Origin: Pseudanabaena galeata CCNP1313
Lineage (GTDB): Bacteria > Cyanobacteriota > Cyanobacteriia > Pseudanabaenales > Pseudanabaenaceae
Length of the DNA stretch: 64,000 bases
Direction: 5' to 3'
Assembly (NCBI RefSeq): GCF_029910235.1
Contig: NZ_CP112875.1
Coordinates: 62,001-126,000 of the forward strand
How positions within the stretch are numbered: the first letter of the stretch is position 1; every line of letters starts with the position of its first letter. The position numbers and the translations under genes are program-made. This document shows positions 1-7,942 of the stretch, piece after piece. The notes under the pieces were generated by a model. The model saw only the letters and a program-made list of their open reading frames with translations, was not told the origin of the DNA and searched no databases.

Positions 1-353
1 TGTCTATGCTTTTTTTGTGGACATAAATTGGACATAAATTGGACAAAATGACAATTTTATATGTCAGCTACCTTACATTAAACCTACATTAACCCTATAT
101 TATTCTTCTATTATTCCTAGGTTATTCTTAGGTATCCGCCGACATTTCTGCCGACACCTTGCCGACACAGTAAAGCTTAAAAGTCTTGGCTAGAGAGTGT
201 TTGCAGTTTTTTTATTTTGTCGTTTTTATGTGCCAGTTTTTGTGACAAATTTTGTGACATAGATCGGACAAAATGACGGACATAGCAACGGACACAAAAC
301 GGACAAAATGCATTTTCTTGGGTCAACTACCCCATATAAAACCTAGGTAAAAC
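1..353. repeat. Iteron-like phased GGACA/CCGACA repeats, possible replication origin
   Basis: No gene is seen here, just beyond the 3' end of the replication gene. The core GGACA recurs in three clusters with a spacing of 11-12 bp, about one helical turn. Copies start at 19, 30 and 41; then a CCGACA variant at 138, 150 and 161; then at 266, 278, 290 and 301. Several copies extend to GGACAAAATG (41, 266, 301). Phased short direct repeats beside a rep gene are typical of iterons bound by the initiator. The sequence shows only the repeats; origin function is inferred. AT-rich stretches lie between the clusters (60-130, 180-240). Confidence 0.55.
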
Positions 354-3300
354 CTAGTAACCCGCCGCCGCCTGATATGCCACTTGGCAAAACTCAGTTA
401 GTGGCTCGTTTAACCGTCTGATGCGATCGTATAAGCTCTCATTTTGGTGCGGTTGCGGTGAAACGACCTCATGAAAGAGGGGAATGTTAGGGGCGATCAC
501 CATAGGCTGTAAATCTTCCTTTGGTGTTTGCTGTGCGATCGGACCAGGGGCGATCGCTTCGGTTGGTATATTCATAGATGTGGGATTTACTATTTTTTCT
601 ATAGGCTTAATCTCTTTCTCTATAACGGTTTGAGGTTGGTCACACACCTCTTGTATATCACTATTAACAAGAGGTGTGTGACTGCCATAAAGCCTCTCTA
701 CAAAAGCTTTTTGAGGATCGGCTTTTAACTCGCCATATTTCTCAACATTGCGTTTTAACCTTGCGATTAAATCTGTTTTGGTTAGTTCTAAGTCTTTGGT
801 ATCGAGACGGTAAACGCTGTATTTTTTGCCTGTGGTGCTTTGCAGTTGCGATCGCACTGTCTCAAGTCCAAAGTAGTTTTTAAGCAATGCCCCAAAAACT
901 GCGTTAATGGTGGCATTTTTCCCACAAGTAAGCTTGATATCCATCTTGGCTAAAGCATCACGGCTATCGATGAGTTTTTGGGTGAACGACTCAACCTGTA
1001 CTGTGATAGCGCTCCAAGAGTTGCCAGACAAAATAAAATCCAAAACTTCACCTATGCCAAGTTTATCGAGAGCTTCTACCCGCAAAGCATGGTGACTAAT
1101 ATCCTGATGTGCAATCCCTTCACCGTGCTTAGTTTGTTTCTCGACTGAAGACTTATCGATCGCGACTGCAATTTGTGGAAAAGACTGCATTTCTAAATTA
1201 GATACAGCCTTGCGTTTTTTGCCCTTCCTATCGCGTTGCACTCGTTCTAAGGTCAATTGATCGGGCGTGAGACATGACCAGTCTGCAATCTCAAATTTTG
1301 TGATTGCAAGGCGTTCTCGTTCGCTTAAATTTGGTTCATCCTTTTTAGCTAGATACTGCTCAAGTGTGTAGTTATCACCCTCAAAAACATTTACAGGATA
1401 AGTAGCGCGGTACTCTTTAAGCTTTGCGGTTAGCTCCTTAGTTACCGCTTTGCGCTCCTTTTCGGATAGTTGCGAGCGCATATACTCGACTGTCTCGACA
1501 TCACGCTCTAACCTTGCAAATAGATCGGCTCTGAGATGTGCCAAGCTCCAGTTAGTTTCGGCTTTGTAGTGAAAGTAAGGATCGTCAGGATTAATAAAGC
1601 TTGCTTCACCCTCATTTACCTTTTGGGCTTTTGCCTTTGCCAGTCGAGTCTTAAATAACTCATCACTGGTTAGCCCGTCAAATCTACCTGATGAGTAATC
1701 ACAGTAAATGTGCCTCTCGACATCAGGGCGGTATCGGTTAAGGAATTGGATTAAGCCCTTTGCGGGTATGTTGTCAGCTTTAAACCAGCCGAATACATAA
1801 TCGAAAGCATCAACTTTGATACTAAATCCTGTGCCAAATACGGGGCTAACTGCCATGAGGATCGGCTTATTGTTCGGTAGCCAAGTATTCGGCTTGTCTA
1901 ATAAGTCCTGATAGTCTCCAGAATTATCAGCATGAACTGCTACAGCACCATAGGCATAAGCTAAAAATTTAGCGTCTTCTTTGCGGGTACATAGGACTAA
2001 TATCCTTTTGCCCTGTAATCTTGCCTCATGGAATTTTTGCCAAAAGTCTGCAAACTGTTGGTACATAAAGGCTTTGTAACCTTTTTTGACAGTTTTGACC
2101 TTAATAACAAAGGGTTTGCGCCCCGTCATTTTGTGGAATTGGTTGATCTCGTAATCGGTTAAGTCAGCACTGGTAATTAGGGTTTGCACTGCCATTTTAA
2201 AAATGTCTTCAAAGGTGCGCTGATGCAACCGCCGCCGCCCGTCTTTGCCATGAGTGCTACTCAGTGCCAAGCTCTCTAGCTGTTGATCGAACTCATCACC
2301 AAAGGCAAAAGCCCCTTTACCTAATAAGCCATTGATAGCGCTGATAAGGGAGATTACAGCTTCATTACATAGCCCTAACTTGGTTACATATCCCTCAGTG
2401 GTTATTAAGTCCTTACCGTTGCGATCGCAGTCTGTACGATAGGTTAAGCCCAAATCACCTGATGCACTTTTTGCTAATGCTTTGCGGTGAAATGGGGCGA
2501 TCGCATAGAGATAATTAGCGATGATTTTGGCTGCAAACTCAGTTTTACCCGCACGGGTAAAGGCATTAATAGCGATGTCTCTAGCATTGCCTGTTAGTGC
2601 CTTGAGTGATTCATGAGTAAGGGCTTTAAACTCATCATGGGTTATCTCGATGTCATGGGTTAGTTTGTCGCTAATTTCTAACCTTTGCCTTGCAATCTCG
2701 ACATTTTGCTCAAATAGCCAATCGTCTGCACTCTTAGCAGTGGCGATCGCAGTGGCATAAGCACCCGCGCCGCCGCTTGCTAATAGGTCATCTAGTCCTT
2801 TGTTTTTGCTGTCCCATGTGACAACTTTTACCGATTTTGCAAGTTTAGATAATGGCTTGAGATGCTTGAATAATGCCTGTTTGACAGCTTTAACTGCACT
2901 TGGCTTTGTGTCACTGTCGAAAGCGATTCTGATATCGCGCCCCTTGATATATGGCAATAAATCAGGACTGCCAAGACAGCTACAGCCATAAAGGGCGATC
3001 GCGACAAAGGCATGAGATAGCCCTGCTAATCCTTTACCACCACCCTCAGTGATATCTAGGGGGATCTGTTTGTTTTGCTCGTACCAAGCCCAAAAACTAC
3101 CTTCTAAGGGGACTTTTACCCCGTTGCGCTTGCCTATGGCTTTACGAATATCTCTAGGGACATCAGGTAAAAGGGCTTTGTTACCGATTTTTGCGGGTGC
3201 TAGGTATCTATAGCCCTTTGCGGTTTTTGGAGCTTCTACAATGAATTGCCAAGTCTCACCCGTTTCCTGTTTGTACCTGACAGAGTGACAGTAAACATGG

Positions 3301-3512
3301 CGGCGTACCCCATCCTGTGAGGTTTTGTAGTCGTTGTAGTCGTATAAATCGAACTGGTTAACGATGCTTAGGGCGATCGCACGGTTCTCGACACTAATTC
3401 GGGTGATTAGCTCTAAGAATGCTTTACCACGCTCTAACGTGTGGTTTGTTGCCAGTGGCGCGGGTTTTGCCTCACGGTAGCGATCGCTAAATTCAAATAG
3501 TTCCTTAGCCAT
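354..3512 (-). CDS. Plasmid replication protein, CyRepA1/DUF3854 type
   Basis: A 1052-aa protein that I assign to the CyRepA1 family of cyanobacterial plasmid replication proteins. The N-terminal 250 residues carry the DUF3854 region, a Toprim-like fold. It includes the stretch IAFDSDTKP (residues about 196-204) and KGLDDLLASGG (about 239-249), which resemble the acidic motifs of plasmid primases. A helicase-like P-loop part follows (NAFTRAGKTEFAAK). The C-terminal third is charged and less conserved. The protein probably initiates plasmid replication, using the repeats at 1-353 or the palindrome region near 4.3 kb. The ATG follows directly on the TAG of the 61-aa gene upstream (TAGATG), so the two are probably translationally coupled. 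Family assignment is from recognition of the DUF3854 pattern; the initiator role is known for the family and inferred here. Confidence 0.8.
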   Translation of the reverse strand: MAKELFEFSDRYREAKPAPLATNHTLERGKAFLELITRISVENRAIALSIVNQFDLYDYNDYKTSQDGVRRHVYCHSVRYKQETGETWQFIVEAPKTAKGYRYLAPAKIGNKALLPDVPRDIRKAIGKRNGVKVPLEGSFWAWYEQNKQIPLDITEGGGKGLAGLSHAFVAIALYGCSCLGSPDLLPYIKGRDIRIAFDSDTKPSAVKAVKQALFKHLKPLSKLAKSVKVVTWDSKNKGLDDLLASGGAGAYATAIATAKSADDWLFEQNVEIARQRLEISDKLTHDIEITHDEFKALTHESLKALTGNARDIAINAFTRAGKTEFAAKIIANYLYAIAPFHRKALAKSASGDLGLTYRTDCDRNGKDLITTEGYVTKLGLCNEAVISLISAINGLLGKGAFAFGDEFDQQLESLALSSTHGKDGRRRLHQRTFEDIFKMAVQTLITSADLTDYEINQFHKMTGRKPFVIKVKTVKKGYKAFMYQQFADFWQKFHEARLQGKRILVLCTRKEDAKFLAYAYGAVAVHADNSGDYQDLLDKPNTWLPNNKPILMAVSPVFGTGFSIKVDAFDYVFGWFKADNIPAKGLIQFLNRYRPDVERHIYCDYSSGRFDGLTSDELFKTRLAKAKAQKVNEGEASFINPDDPYFHYKAETNWSLAHLRADLFARLERDVETVEYMRSQLSEKERKAVTKELTAKLKEYRATYPVNVFEGDNYTLEQYLAKKDEPNLSERERLAITKFEIADWSCLTPDQLTLERVQRDRKGKKRKAVSNLEMQSFPQIAVAIDKSSVEKQTKHGEGIAHQDISHHALRVEALDKLGIGEVLDFILSGNSWSAITVQVESFTQKLIDSRDALAKMDIKLTCGKNATINAVFGALLKNYFGLETVRSQLQSTTGKKYSVYRLDTKDLELTKTDLIARLKRNVEKYGELKADPQKAFVERLYGSHTPLVNSDIQEVCDQPQTVIEKEIKPIEKIVNPTSMNIPTEAIAPGPIAQQTPKEDLQPMVIAPNIPLFHEVVSPQPHQNESLYDRIRRLNEPLTEFCQVAYQAAAGY

Positions 3513-3698
3513 CTACTTCGCGCCCCGTTGCTTCACATAGGCGGTGTAGATTTTCTTAAACTCACCAATGCCAAAACCTAGCGCTTTTCGGGTTACAGAG
3601 TATTGAATTGCAAAGTTTAACGACTCGTGGCGATCTAAATAGTAGAGGGTAGAGAGTGCAGTTAATAGCTGTTTTGTGCTAAAATTATGTATATTCAT
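3513..3698 (-). CDS. Small protein coupled to the replication gene
   Basis: A 61-aa protein whose TAG stop abuts the ATG of the replication gene with no gap. It begins MNIHNFSTKQLLTALSTLYY and ends in a basic tail (YVKQRGAK). No family is recognised. Its size, basic C-terminus and position suggest a leader or regulatory partner in the rep operon, for example a copy-control or coupling peptide. That is inference. Confidence 0.5.
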   Translation of the reverse strand: MNIHNFSTKQLLTALSTLYYLDRHESLNFAIQYSVTRKALGFGIGEFKKIYTAYVKQRGAK

Positions 3699-3867
3699 TT
3701 GGCTGTAACTATTGTGGATAGTGGATTACAGCCGCTTTCAGTCTTTTGGAGAGCTTAGAGGATCGATCGCTACTTTAGCCAGCTAGACAAGCAGTTAATA
3801 AATGTGCGATCATGTAATTAATCAGTCAATTAATTCCCTTTCAGCAACTAAGTTTTGTTGAATTTTC

Positions 3868-3899
3868 GATAAATAAAGCCTTCGACCTCTTTATTTATC
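3868..3899. other. AT-rich perfect hairpin in the rep upstream region
   Basis: An 11-bp perfect inverted repeat, gataaataaag / ctttatttatc, around a 10-nt loop. It could be a weak terminator or a structural element of the rep control region. There is no T-run on either side beyond the stem itself. Confidence 0.45.
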
Positions 3900-3914
3900 A
3901 ACCAAATATCACTT

Positions 3915-3950
3915 AGCCGCCTCTAAGCTCTCCTACAAGCTTTAGGCGGC
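3915..3950 (-). terminator. Hairpin overlapping the stop of a small RHH gene
   Basis: AGCCGCCTCTAAGCT (3915-3929) pairs imperfectly with AGCTTTAGGCGGC (3938-3950) around a short loop. The right arm contains the stop codon of the 49-aa gene at 3942-4091. GC-rich stem, no long T-tract; terminator function is tentative. Confidence 0.35.
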
Positions 3951-4091
3951 ATCTTTTTGCGAAAAAATACGAGAACGGACAAATTTAGAAGGGTCTAAAT
4001 TTTCAGATTTTGCCATTTCTTTAAGTTCTTGGACTTCTTCTAAGAGTAATCGAAACTTAAAATACTTGTCGCGTTTATTTTCTTTTTTCAT
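3942..4091 (-). CDS. 49-aa ribbon-helix-helix-like protein
   Basis: A short open frame of 49 residues: a basic start (MKKENKRDKYFKF), then a predicted helix RLLLEEVQELKEMAKSENL and a second helix DPSKFVRSRIF. The pattern (strand, helix, turn with xxPSKFVR, helix) matches the C-terminal half of small RHH/MobC-like DNA-binding proteins and resembles residues 18-40 of the MobC-like protein at 30463-30858 (SSKFVRYAVF). It lies between the rep operon and a palindromic intergenic region, so it may be a plasmid copy-number or transfer repressor. No obvious Shine-Dalgarno site precedes the ATG. Confidence 0.5.
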   Translation of the reverse strand: MKKENKRDKYFKFRLLLEEVQELKEMAKSENLDPSKFVRSRIFSQKDAA

Positions 4092-4097
4092 GGGGTC

Positions 4098-4368
4098 TTT
4101 TGTTGCCTCATTTCATAATTGTATTATAAACCGAAAACCTTTACAGCGATCGCTATTTAGTGTCTTTGTTGCCACTTTCTTTTGAAAATATACTAAATGT
4201 ATTACAGTCTGTACTAGTACTTATCATGCTAGTTCACTAAAAATTTAGTTAACAGTTGTTACCCGTCCCTTTGATTTATTAAATCAAAGGGCAAGTATTT
4301 AAGCATTTCATGTTAGTTCACTCCTTTTGCGATCTTCACAGTAGTATGTTTTTTGTTGCCTCATTTCA
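4098..4368. repeat. Direct repeats flanking a palindrome in a gene-free region
   Basis: The 423-bp gap 4092-4514 carries two kinds of direct repeat. The first is TTTTGTTGCCTCATTTCA at 4098-4115 and again, identical, at 4351-4368. The second is CATGNTAGTTCACT at 4225-4238 and 4309-4322. The repeats bracket the perfect palindrome at 4267-4291, an arrangement seen at replication origins and divergent operator regions. No ORF was found in 4092-4514. Confidence 0.5.
4267..4291. promoter_or_regulatory. 25-bp perfect palindrome, operator or origin element
   Basis: CCCTTTGATTTA followed by a single T and its exact reverse complement TAAATCAAAGGG. With a 1-nt centre this cannot form a normal hairpin loop, so it is more likely a binding site for a dimeric protein. 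It is the most symmetrical element between the two minus-strand operons. Confidence 0.5.
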
Positions 4369-4514
4369 GCGTTGAGATTAAGCTATCACCTATCATCAGA
4401 AAAAGTATTAAAAGCTGTGAAATCTGTGGAAAAGTGCCTCAAACCATTGCTATGCAAAGGAATTAGCTGTGGATAAGTGTGTGGAAAAATCAGGACTTTT
4501 CCACAGGTAGTCAT

Positions 4515-5111
4515 TTATTTTTCTCCTTTGCTATTGGCGCGATTGCCACTTGGCAACCCATAAGGATCGATACCACTTTGTTTAAGCAGTGACTCAAAAT
4601 AATCACGCTCACGGCGGATATCGTCATCGATCGCAAAGCCTTCACCCAAATTAGCAAGGTCACTTTCGAGAGCCTTGATTCTTGCTGTAGTGATATCGTT
4701 GCGCTCTTGTTCAGTGCGAACCACACCAAAAGCATTATCAAACCTACGCTCTAGAGATTCAGTAGCAAGGGCAATCAACAGTGAAAAAGCCTGTTTGTTA
4801 CCGCGATAGCACTGGTATACCCAATAGATAACCACGACCTCTAGAGGTAAAGCTCTAAAACGACTTTGCCCTCTAACTTGAGTAGATTCTGACTCAATCT
4901 CGACAAATTTCCCGTCCGTATAACCTTCACCGCTTAAGCGTTTGAAGGTCTTAGACGCTAAAAAATCCCGTGCGTTAAATTCTTCTTTTCCGACAGTTTC
5001 AGCCGCCTGTGTCTGAGACATACGGTAACTACCGTCAGGCAACATATAGCCATCGACATTTAACGCCCCGATCGCCACAGTAGCGCGGGTTGCTTTGATA
5101 GATTCACTCAT
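4515..5111 (-). CDS. Cyanobacterial plasmid protein of unknown function
   Basis: A 198-aa protein of a type often seen on cyanobacterial plasmids and hence recognisable, but without an assigned function. The first 60 residues contain a conserved stretch (VDGYMLPDGSYRMSQTQAAE) reminiscent of the start of phage antirepressor or KilA-N-like proteins. A second conserved block follows (RGQSRFRALPLEVVVIYW, then RGNKQAFSLLIALATESLERRFDNAF). The C-terminus (about 130-198) is predicted coiled coil and charged. It overlaps the preceding RHH gene by ATGA, so the two form an operon. A role in plasmid gene regulation is a guess. Confidence 0.65.
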   Translation of the reverse strand: MSESIKATRATVAIGALNVDGYMLPDGSYRMSQTQAAETVGKEEFNARDFLASKTFKRLSGEGYTDGKFVEIESESTQVRGQSRFRALPLEVVVIYWVYQCYRGNKQAFSLLIALATESLERRFDNAFGVVRTEQERNDITTARIKALESDLANLGEGFAIDDDIRRERDYFESLLKQSGIDPYGLPSGNRANSKGEK

Positions 5112-5269
5112 GACTTCTTGCCTTTAGTGCGATCTTTTTGATACTCCTCTAACCAATCACTAACAATTTTGGCAAGTTGACCAGAAAGCGATCTCTTTTC
5201 TTTATCAGCAATCTCCTCTAATAATTTGTGCTGTTTGTCATCAACCGTGACAGCTAATCGTTTTGGCAT
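5108..5269 (-). CDS. Ribbon-helix-helix DNA-binding protein
   Basis: From the internal ATG at 5269 this encodes 53 aa beginning MPKRLAVTVDDKQHKLLEEI, the usual start of CopG/Arc-type proteins. It has one strand (KRLAVTVD) and two helices (KQHKLLEEIADKEKRS and LSGQLAKIVSDWLEEYQ). An upstream ATG at 5299 would add ten residues that do not fit the family. The stop overlaps the ATG of the next gene (ATGA), giving a two-gene minus-strand operon. It probably binds its own promoter region and may regulate the downstream gene. Confidence 0.7.
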   Translation of the reverse strand: MPKRLAVTVDDKQHKLLEEIADKEKRSLSGQLAKIVSDWLEEYQKDRTKGKKS

Positions 5270-5436
5270 TTCTAAACATTTTGTAGCAGTTTGAAACATA
5301 TTAAACCCTTTACTGTGTAGTAGTTTGCTGCATTTTGCTACACATAGGTTATCATCAAAAACAGCAAAAGCGATCGCACTGCCTCGAAAACACAGCGATC
5401 GCCTTTGTACCCATTGTTCAAATAGGTAAATTAATT

Positions 5437-5709
5437 ATGGCAGCAAAACCAGCTAAACAGGCTACAGCACCCGATCTAGTAGTGCAAAGCGCCGCCCCTC
5501 TCATCACTGACATAAATCTCGAAGATGCGATCGCCGATCAACTTTTAGATTCAGTGGACTGGCAGAAGGTCAAACAGGCATTACTCAAAAAAGCACCCGC
5601 ACGGCTTTTTAAATGGTTTCAATCTCAGATATTGCCTACCGATGGCTCTCCCATGATTACCAATGAGATCGAAGCAATGGCAGTCAGTGAGGGTGCTACC
5701 GATGCTTAA
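5437..5709 (+). CDS. Small hypothetical protein, first gene of a plus-strand operon
   Basis: A 90-aa protein. The ATG at 5437 (MAAKPAKQ) is chosen over an upstream ATG at 5335, because the extra 34 residues run through HIP1 sites and look non-coding. The body is helical (EDAIADQLLDSVDWQKVKQALLKKAPARLFKWFQSQI). No family is recognised. Its 3' end overlaps the next gene, and the four plus-strand genes 5437-7608 look like one transcription unit ending with the ATPase. Confidence 0.55.
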   Translation: MAAKPAKQATAPDLVVQSAAPLITDINLEDAIADQLLDSVDWQKVKQALLKKAPARLFKWFQSQILPTDGSPMITNEIEAMAVSEGATDA

Positions 5710-5932
5710 AATCATCAGCACCAAACCCCGCGCCTATCGAGTGAAGCGTAGAGCAGCCAAGCTTAAAAAACGATTTTCAGCCTTTAACAATGTCGTCATA
5801 GCGATCGCTTTCCTATCAGTTGCCATAGCAATACCCTTGCTGTTAATCGCATCTCCCTTTGTGCTGTGCGCTGTGGGATTACTCCTAATTGCTAACTCTT
5901 GCAACGAAATGAGGGTTAGTGAATATGATTAA
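5702..5932 (+). CDS. Small two-helix membrane protein
   Basis: A 76-aa protein from ATG 5702 (overlapping the preceding stop), with GAGGG placed about 11 nt upstream. A basic N-terminus (KPRAYRVKRRAAKLKKRF) is followed by two hydrophobic segments (VVIAIAFLSVAIAIPLLL and SPFVLCAVGLLLIAN). It is likely an inner-membrane protein. Position in front of a membrane-anchored DNA translocase suggests a transfer or plasmid-surface role; this is inferred. Confidence 0.55.
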   Translation: MLKIISTKPRAYRVKRRAAKLKKRFSAFNNVVIAIAFLSVAIAIPLLLIASPFVLCAVGLLLIANSCNEMRVSEYD

Positions 5933-6233
5933 AACCTTTATCGCCACTGGGTTTACTTGCCTAGCTATTGGCAGTATCGCGGGTTATTTCATCAGCGAAT
6001 TAACTCGACAACCTCAAAACCTACAAGCTCAAACCACACCCGCCGCCGCCCCTGCTATTCCTAAACCAACTCGCAAGGAACTAGAGGATCGGTACATTAA
6101 GGCTCTAAGCGGGTATCGCCTCACTATCGACACAAAGGAGTTAAAAGTCTTTACGGATAGACAGCTTAACGATGAAGTCTACAGGTTAGAAAGCTTACTG
6201 AGAGCAGGAAAAGCATACACACCGCCCGATTAA
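5925..6233 (+). CDS. Membrane-anchored protein with a helical C-terminus
   Basis: Starting at ATG 5925 (a GTG at 5919 is the alternative; GAGG lies at 5911-5914), 102 aa. One N-terminal membrane segment (FIATGFTCLAIGSIAGYFI), a proline/alanine linker (residues about 35-50), then a charged helical domain (RKELEDRYIKALSGYRL through VYRLESLLRAGKAY). It overlaps the upstream gene by 8 nt and is followed by a terminator. No family recognised. Confidence 0.55.
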   Translation: MIKTFIATGFTCLAIGSIAGYFISELTRQPQNLQAQTTPAAAPAIPKPTRKELEDRYIKALSGYRLTIDTKELKVFTDRQLNDEVYRLESLLRAGKAYTPPD

Positions 6234-6257
6234 CTCTCAATCATTTAACTAACATTA

Positions 6258-6281
6258 ACCGCTAATCTCTAGCGGTTTTTT
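6258..6281 (+). terminator. Rho-independent terminator
   Basis: ACCGCTA and TAGCGGT pair around a 5-nt loop and are followed by a T-run. It lies between the 102-aa gene and the ATPase gene, so the ATPase may have its own promoter or be expressed by read-through. Confidence 0.75.
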
Positions 6282-6297
6282 ACTAACAATAATCATC

Positions 6298-7608
6298 ATG
6301 ACAAACTTTACCCGCGACACCTTCCACAATTCCCAGATACTGCTCTCAGACAAGGTTATACGCTATGCCTCATGGTCAAGTCATATCATTTATGGCTGTG
6401 CGATCGCCTCATGCTTGGCTACCTTCATCCCGTCTCACATATCCCAGAAATTAATTAACGTGGCGATCGCACCCGTACTATTTGCAGTCAGTAATCGACT
6501 AGATCGGCTTGCCTTGTATGCCAGTGGATACGGTTCGATTAGTGAAGCTCAAAGCCATAAAGGTTATGCACAGTGGCTAGATGCAAGTTTACAGCCGCCC
6601 CGTAGAGAAGTAGCGATCGCACAGCCACTAGCACCAATCGACACACCCGCGCCCGTCAAGTTTGCTGATGTGAAGCAAGCCCTATCAAAACCTCACTGTA
6701 TGCTCTTAGGTTCTACAGGAGACGGTAAAAGCACCCTAGCCAAGCATCTTGCAGCAAATTGCACAGCATACACAATCGTTATCGATCCTCACGCCGCCCC
6801 TGATGATTGGGGAAACTTGCCTGTATTTGGTGCATCTCGAAACTATGGTGAAATTGCTGAAATTATGGGAGTAATTCTAGAGTTGATGCAACGCCGCTAT
6901 GATGCAAGGTCAAAGGGTGCTAAGGCTTTTGAGCCAATCGTCATAATTTGTGATGAGTACCCCGCGATTATTGCCAGTTTAGAAGCGGGTAAGGTTGCCT
7001 CTAGTTGGATGAAATTGATATCTAGAGAGGCTCGTAAAGTTTCTTTAAGGCTCGTAGTCCTGACTCAATCACCAGAAGTTAAGGCGATCGGTTTAGAGGG
7101 GGAAGGATCGGTTAGAGATAATTTTTGCTTTATCCGATTAGGTGAGTTTGCGCTGGATCATGCCAAGTCACTGAAGGATGAACAAATTAAATCAGCAATC
7201 GAAAATGCCGATCGCCCCGCAATGCTTGGTAACTTGCCTTGTGTTATCCCACAACTAAGCGATCGCGTAGCTATGCCCGTCCTATCAATGCCAAGTGATT
7301 ACGCATTGCTGACAAATTCTATTGCTGACACTCTACAGCCTAGTTTTGAGGCAATAGACACACCGTCAACCCTTGTCAGCACGTCAGCACAATCGAAATT
7401 GTCAGCACCGCTAGAGGCGATTTTAGAGTATGCCCAAAAGCAAAATGATTTTGTGTCAGCACGAAAAATTCAAAGCTCTATCAGACTTTTTCGCGATACA
7501 CCCGCGCCCGAAATTAGACAATATTTTCAATGGCTTGCAGACAAAGGTTATGGCATTGTGAGAGGTTCTGATGATGCTCTAGAGTTTTATTTTGTGAAAT
7601 GTTTGTGA
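6298..7608 (+). CDS. FtsK/VirD4-like membrane-anchored DNA-translocating ATPase
   Basis: A 436-aa P-loop ATPase. Residues 25-65 hold two hydrophobic segments, giving the N-terminal membrane anchor usual for coupling proteins. Walker A is GSTGDGKST (residues 138-146), Walker B is VIICDE (215-220), and a sensor-like LVVLTQS follows (about residue 253-259). The C-terminal 100 residues resemble a winged-helix region. The layout fits HerA/FtsK-type translocases and small type IV coupling proteins. It sits directly before the oriT-like element at 7681-7830, which supports a role in presenting plasmid DNA for transfer. It is shorter than canonical TraD/VirD4, so the transfer role is inferred. Confidence 0.7.
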   Translation: MTNFTRDTFHNSQILLSDKVIRYASWSSHIIYGCAIASCLATFIPSHISQKLINVAIAPVLFAVSNRLDRLALYASGYGSISEAQSHKGYAQWLDASLQPPRREVAIAQPLAPIDTPAPVKFADVKQALSKPHCMLLGSTGDGKSTLAKHLAANCTAYTIVIDPHAAPDDWGNLPVFGASRNYGEIAEIMGVILELMQRRYDARSKGAKAFEPIVIICDEYPAIIASLEAGKVASSWMKLISREARKVSLRLVVLTQSPEVKAIGLEGEGSVRDNFCFIRLGEFALDHAKSLKDEQIKSAIENADRPAMLGNLPCVIPQLSDRVAMPVLSMPSDYALLTNSIADTLQPSFEAIDTPSTLVSTSAQSKLSAPLEAILEYAQKQNDFVSARKIQSSIRLFRDTPAPEIRQYFQWLADKGYGIVRGSDDALEFYFVKCL

Positions 7609-7680
7609 CGTATTTTTATTTTTGCCATAACAAGTTTGTGCGGTTTTACACTGTTCTTGTATTTTTCGGTAACGCGCTAA

Positions 7681-7830
7681 CAACGAGTTTGCGTCATTTG
7701 AGGTATGTGTAAAAATCTCGGCAAGCTATGTTGCTTGTCGGACAAGAAATCGCACTAACGCTTGATTTTTATCCAACAGCAACATGACGCTTGCCAAAAG
7801 GGGACACCCCCTTTGGATACCCCCGCGCAA
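7681..7830 (-). other. oriT-like element, copy 1 (inverted relative to copy 2)
   Basis: This gene-free stretch (7609-7942) contains a sequence whose reverse complement closely matches 31060-31215 next to the relaxase and mobC genes. The shared core is an imperfect long inverted repeat: arms of about 32 nt beginning GCAAGC and containing ATGTTGCT, around a loop of 10-12 nt. It is flanked on one side by a C/G-rich hairpin and on the other by CCTCAAANGRCGCAAACTCGTT. The C/G-rich flank is less symmetrical here than in copy 2. No relaxase lies nearby. Confidence 0.65.
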
Positions 7831-7942
7831 ACTTGGTAATAACTTGGTACGAATAAAATTATTTTTATTCCAAGCTGATTTTTTTCTGTTAAAAAAGTAC
7901 CAACAAAGTGAGACGATAAGACCAGCTAAACAAATTTAGACA

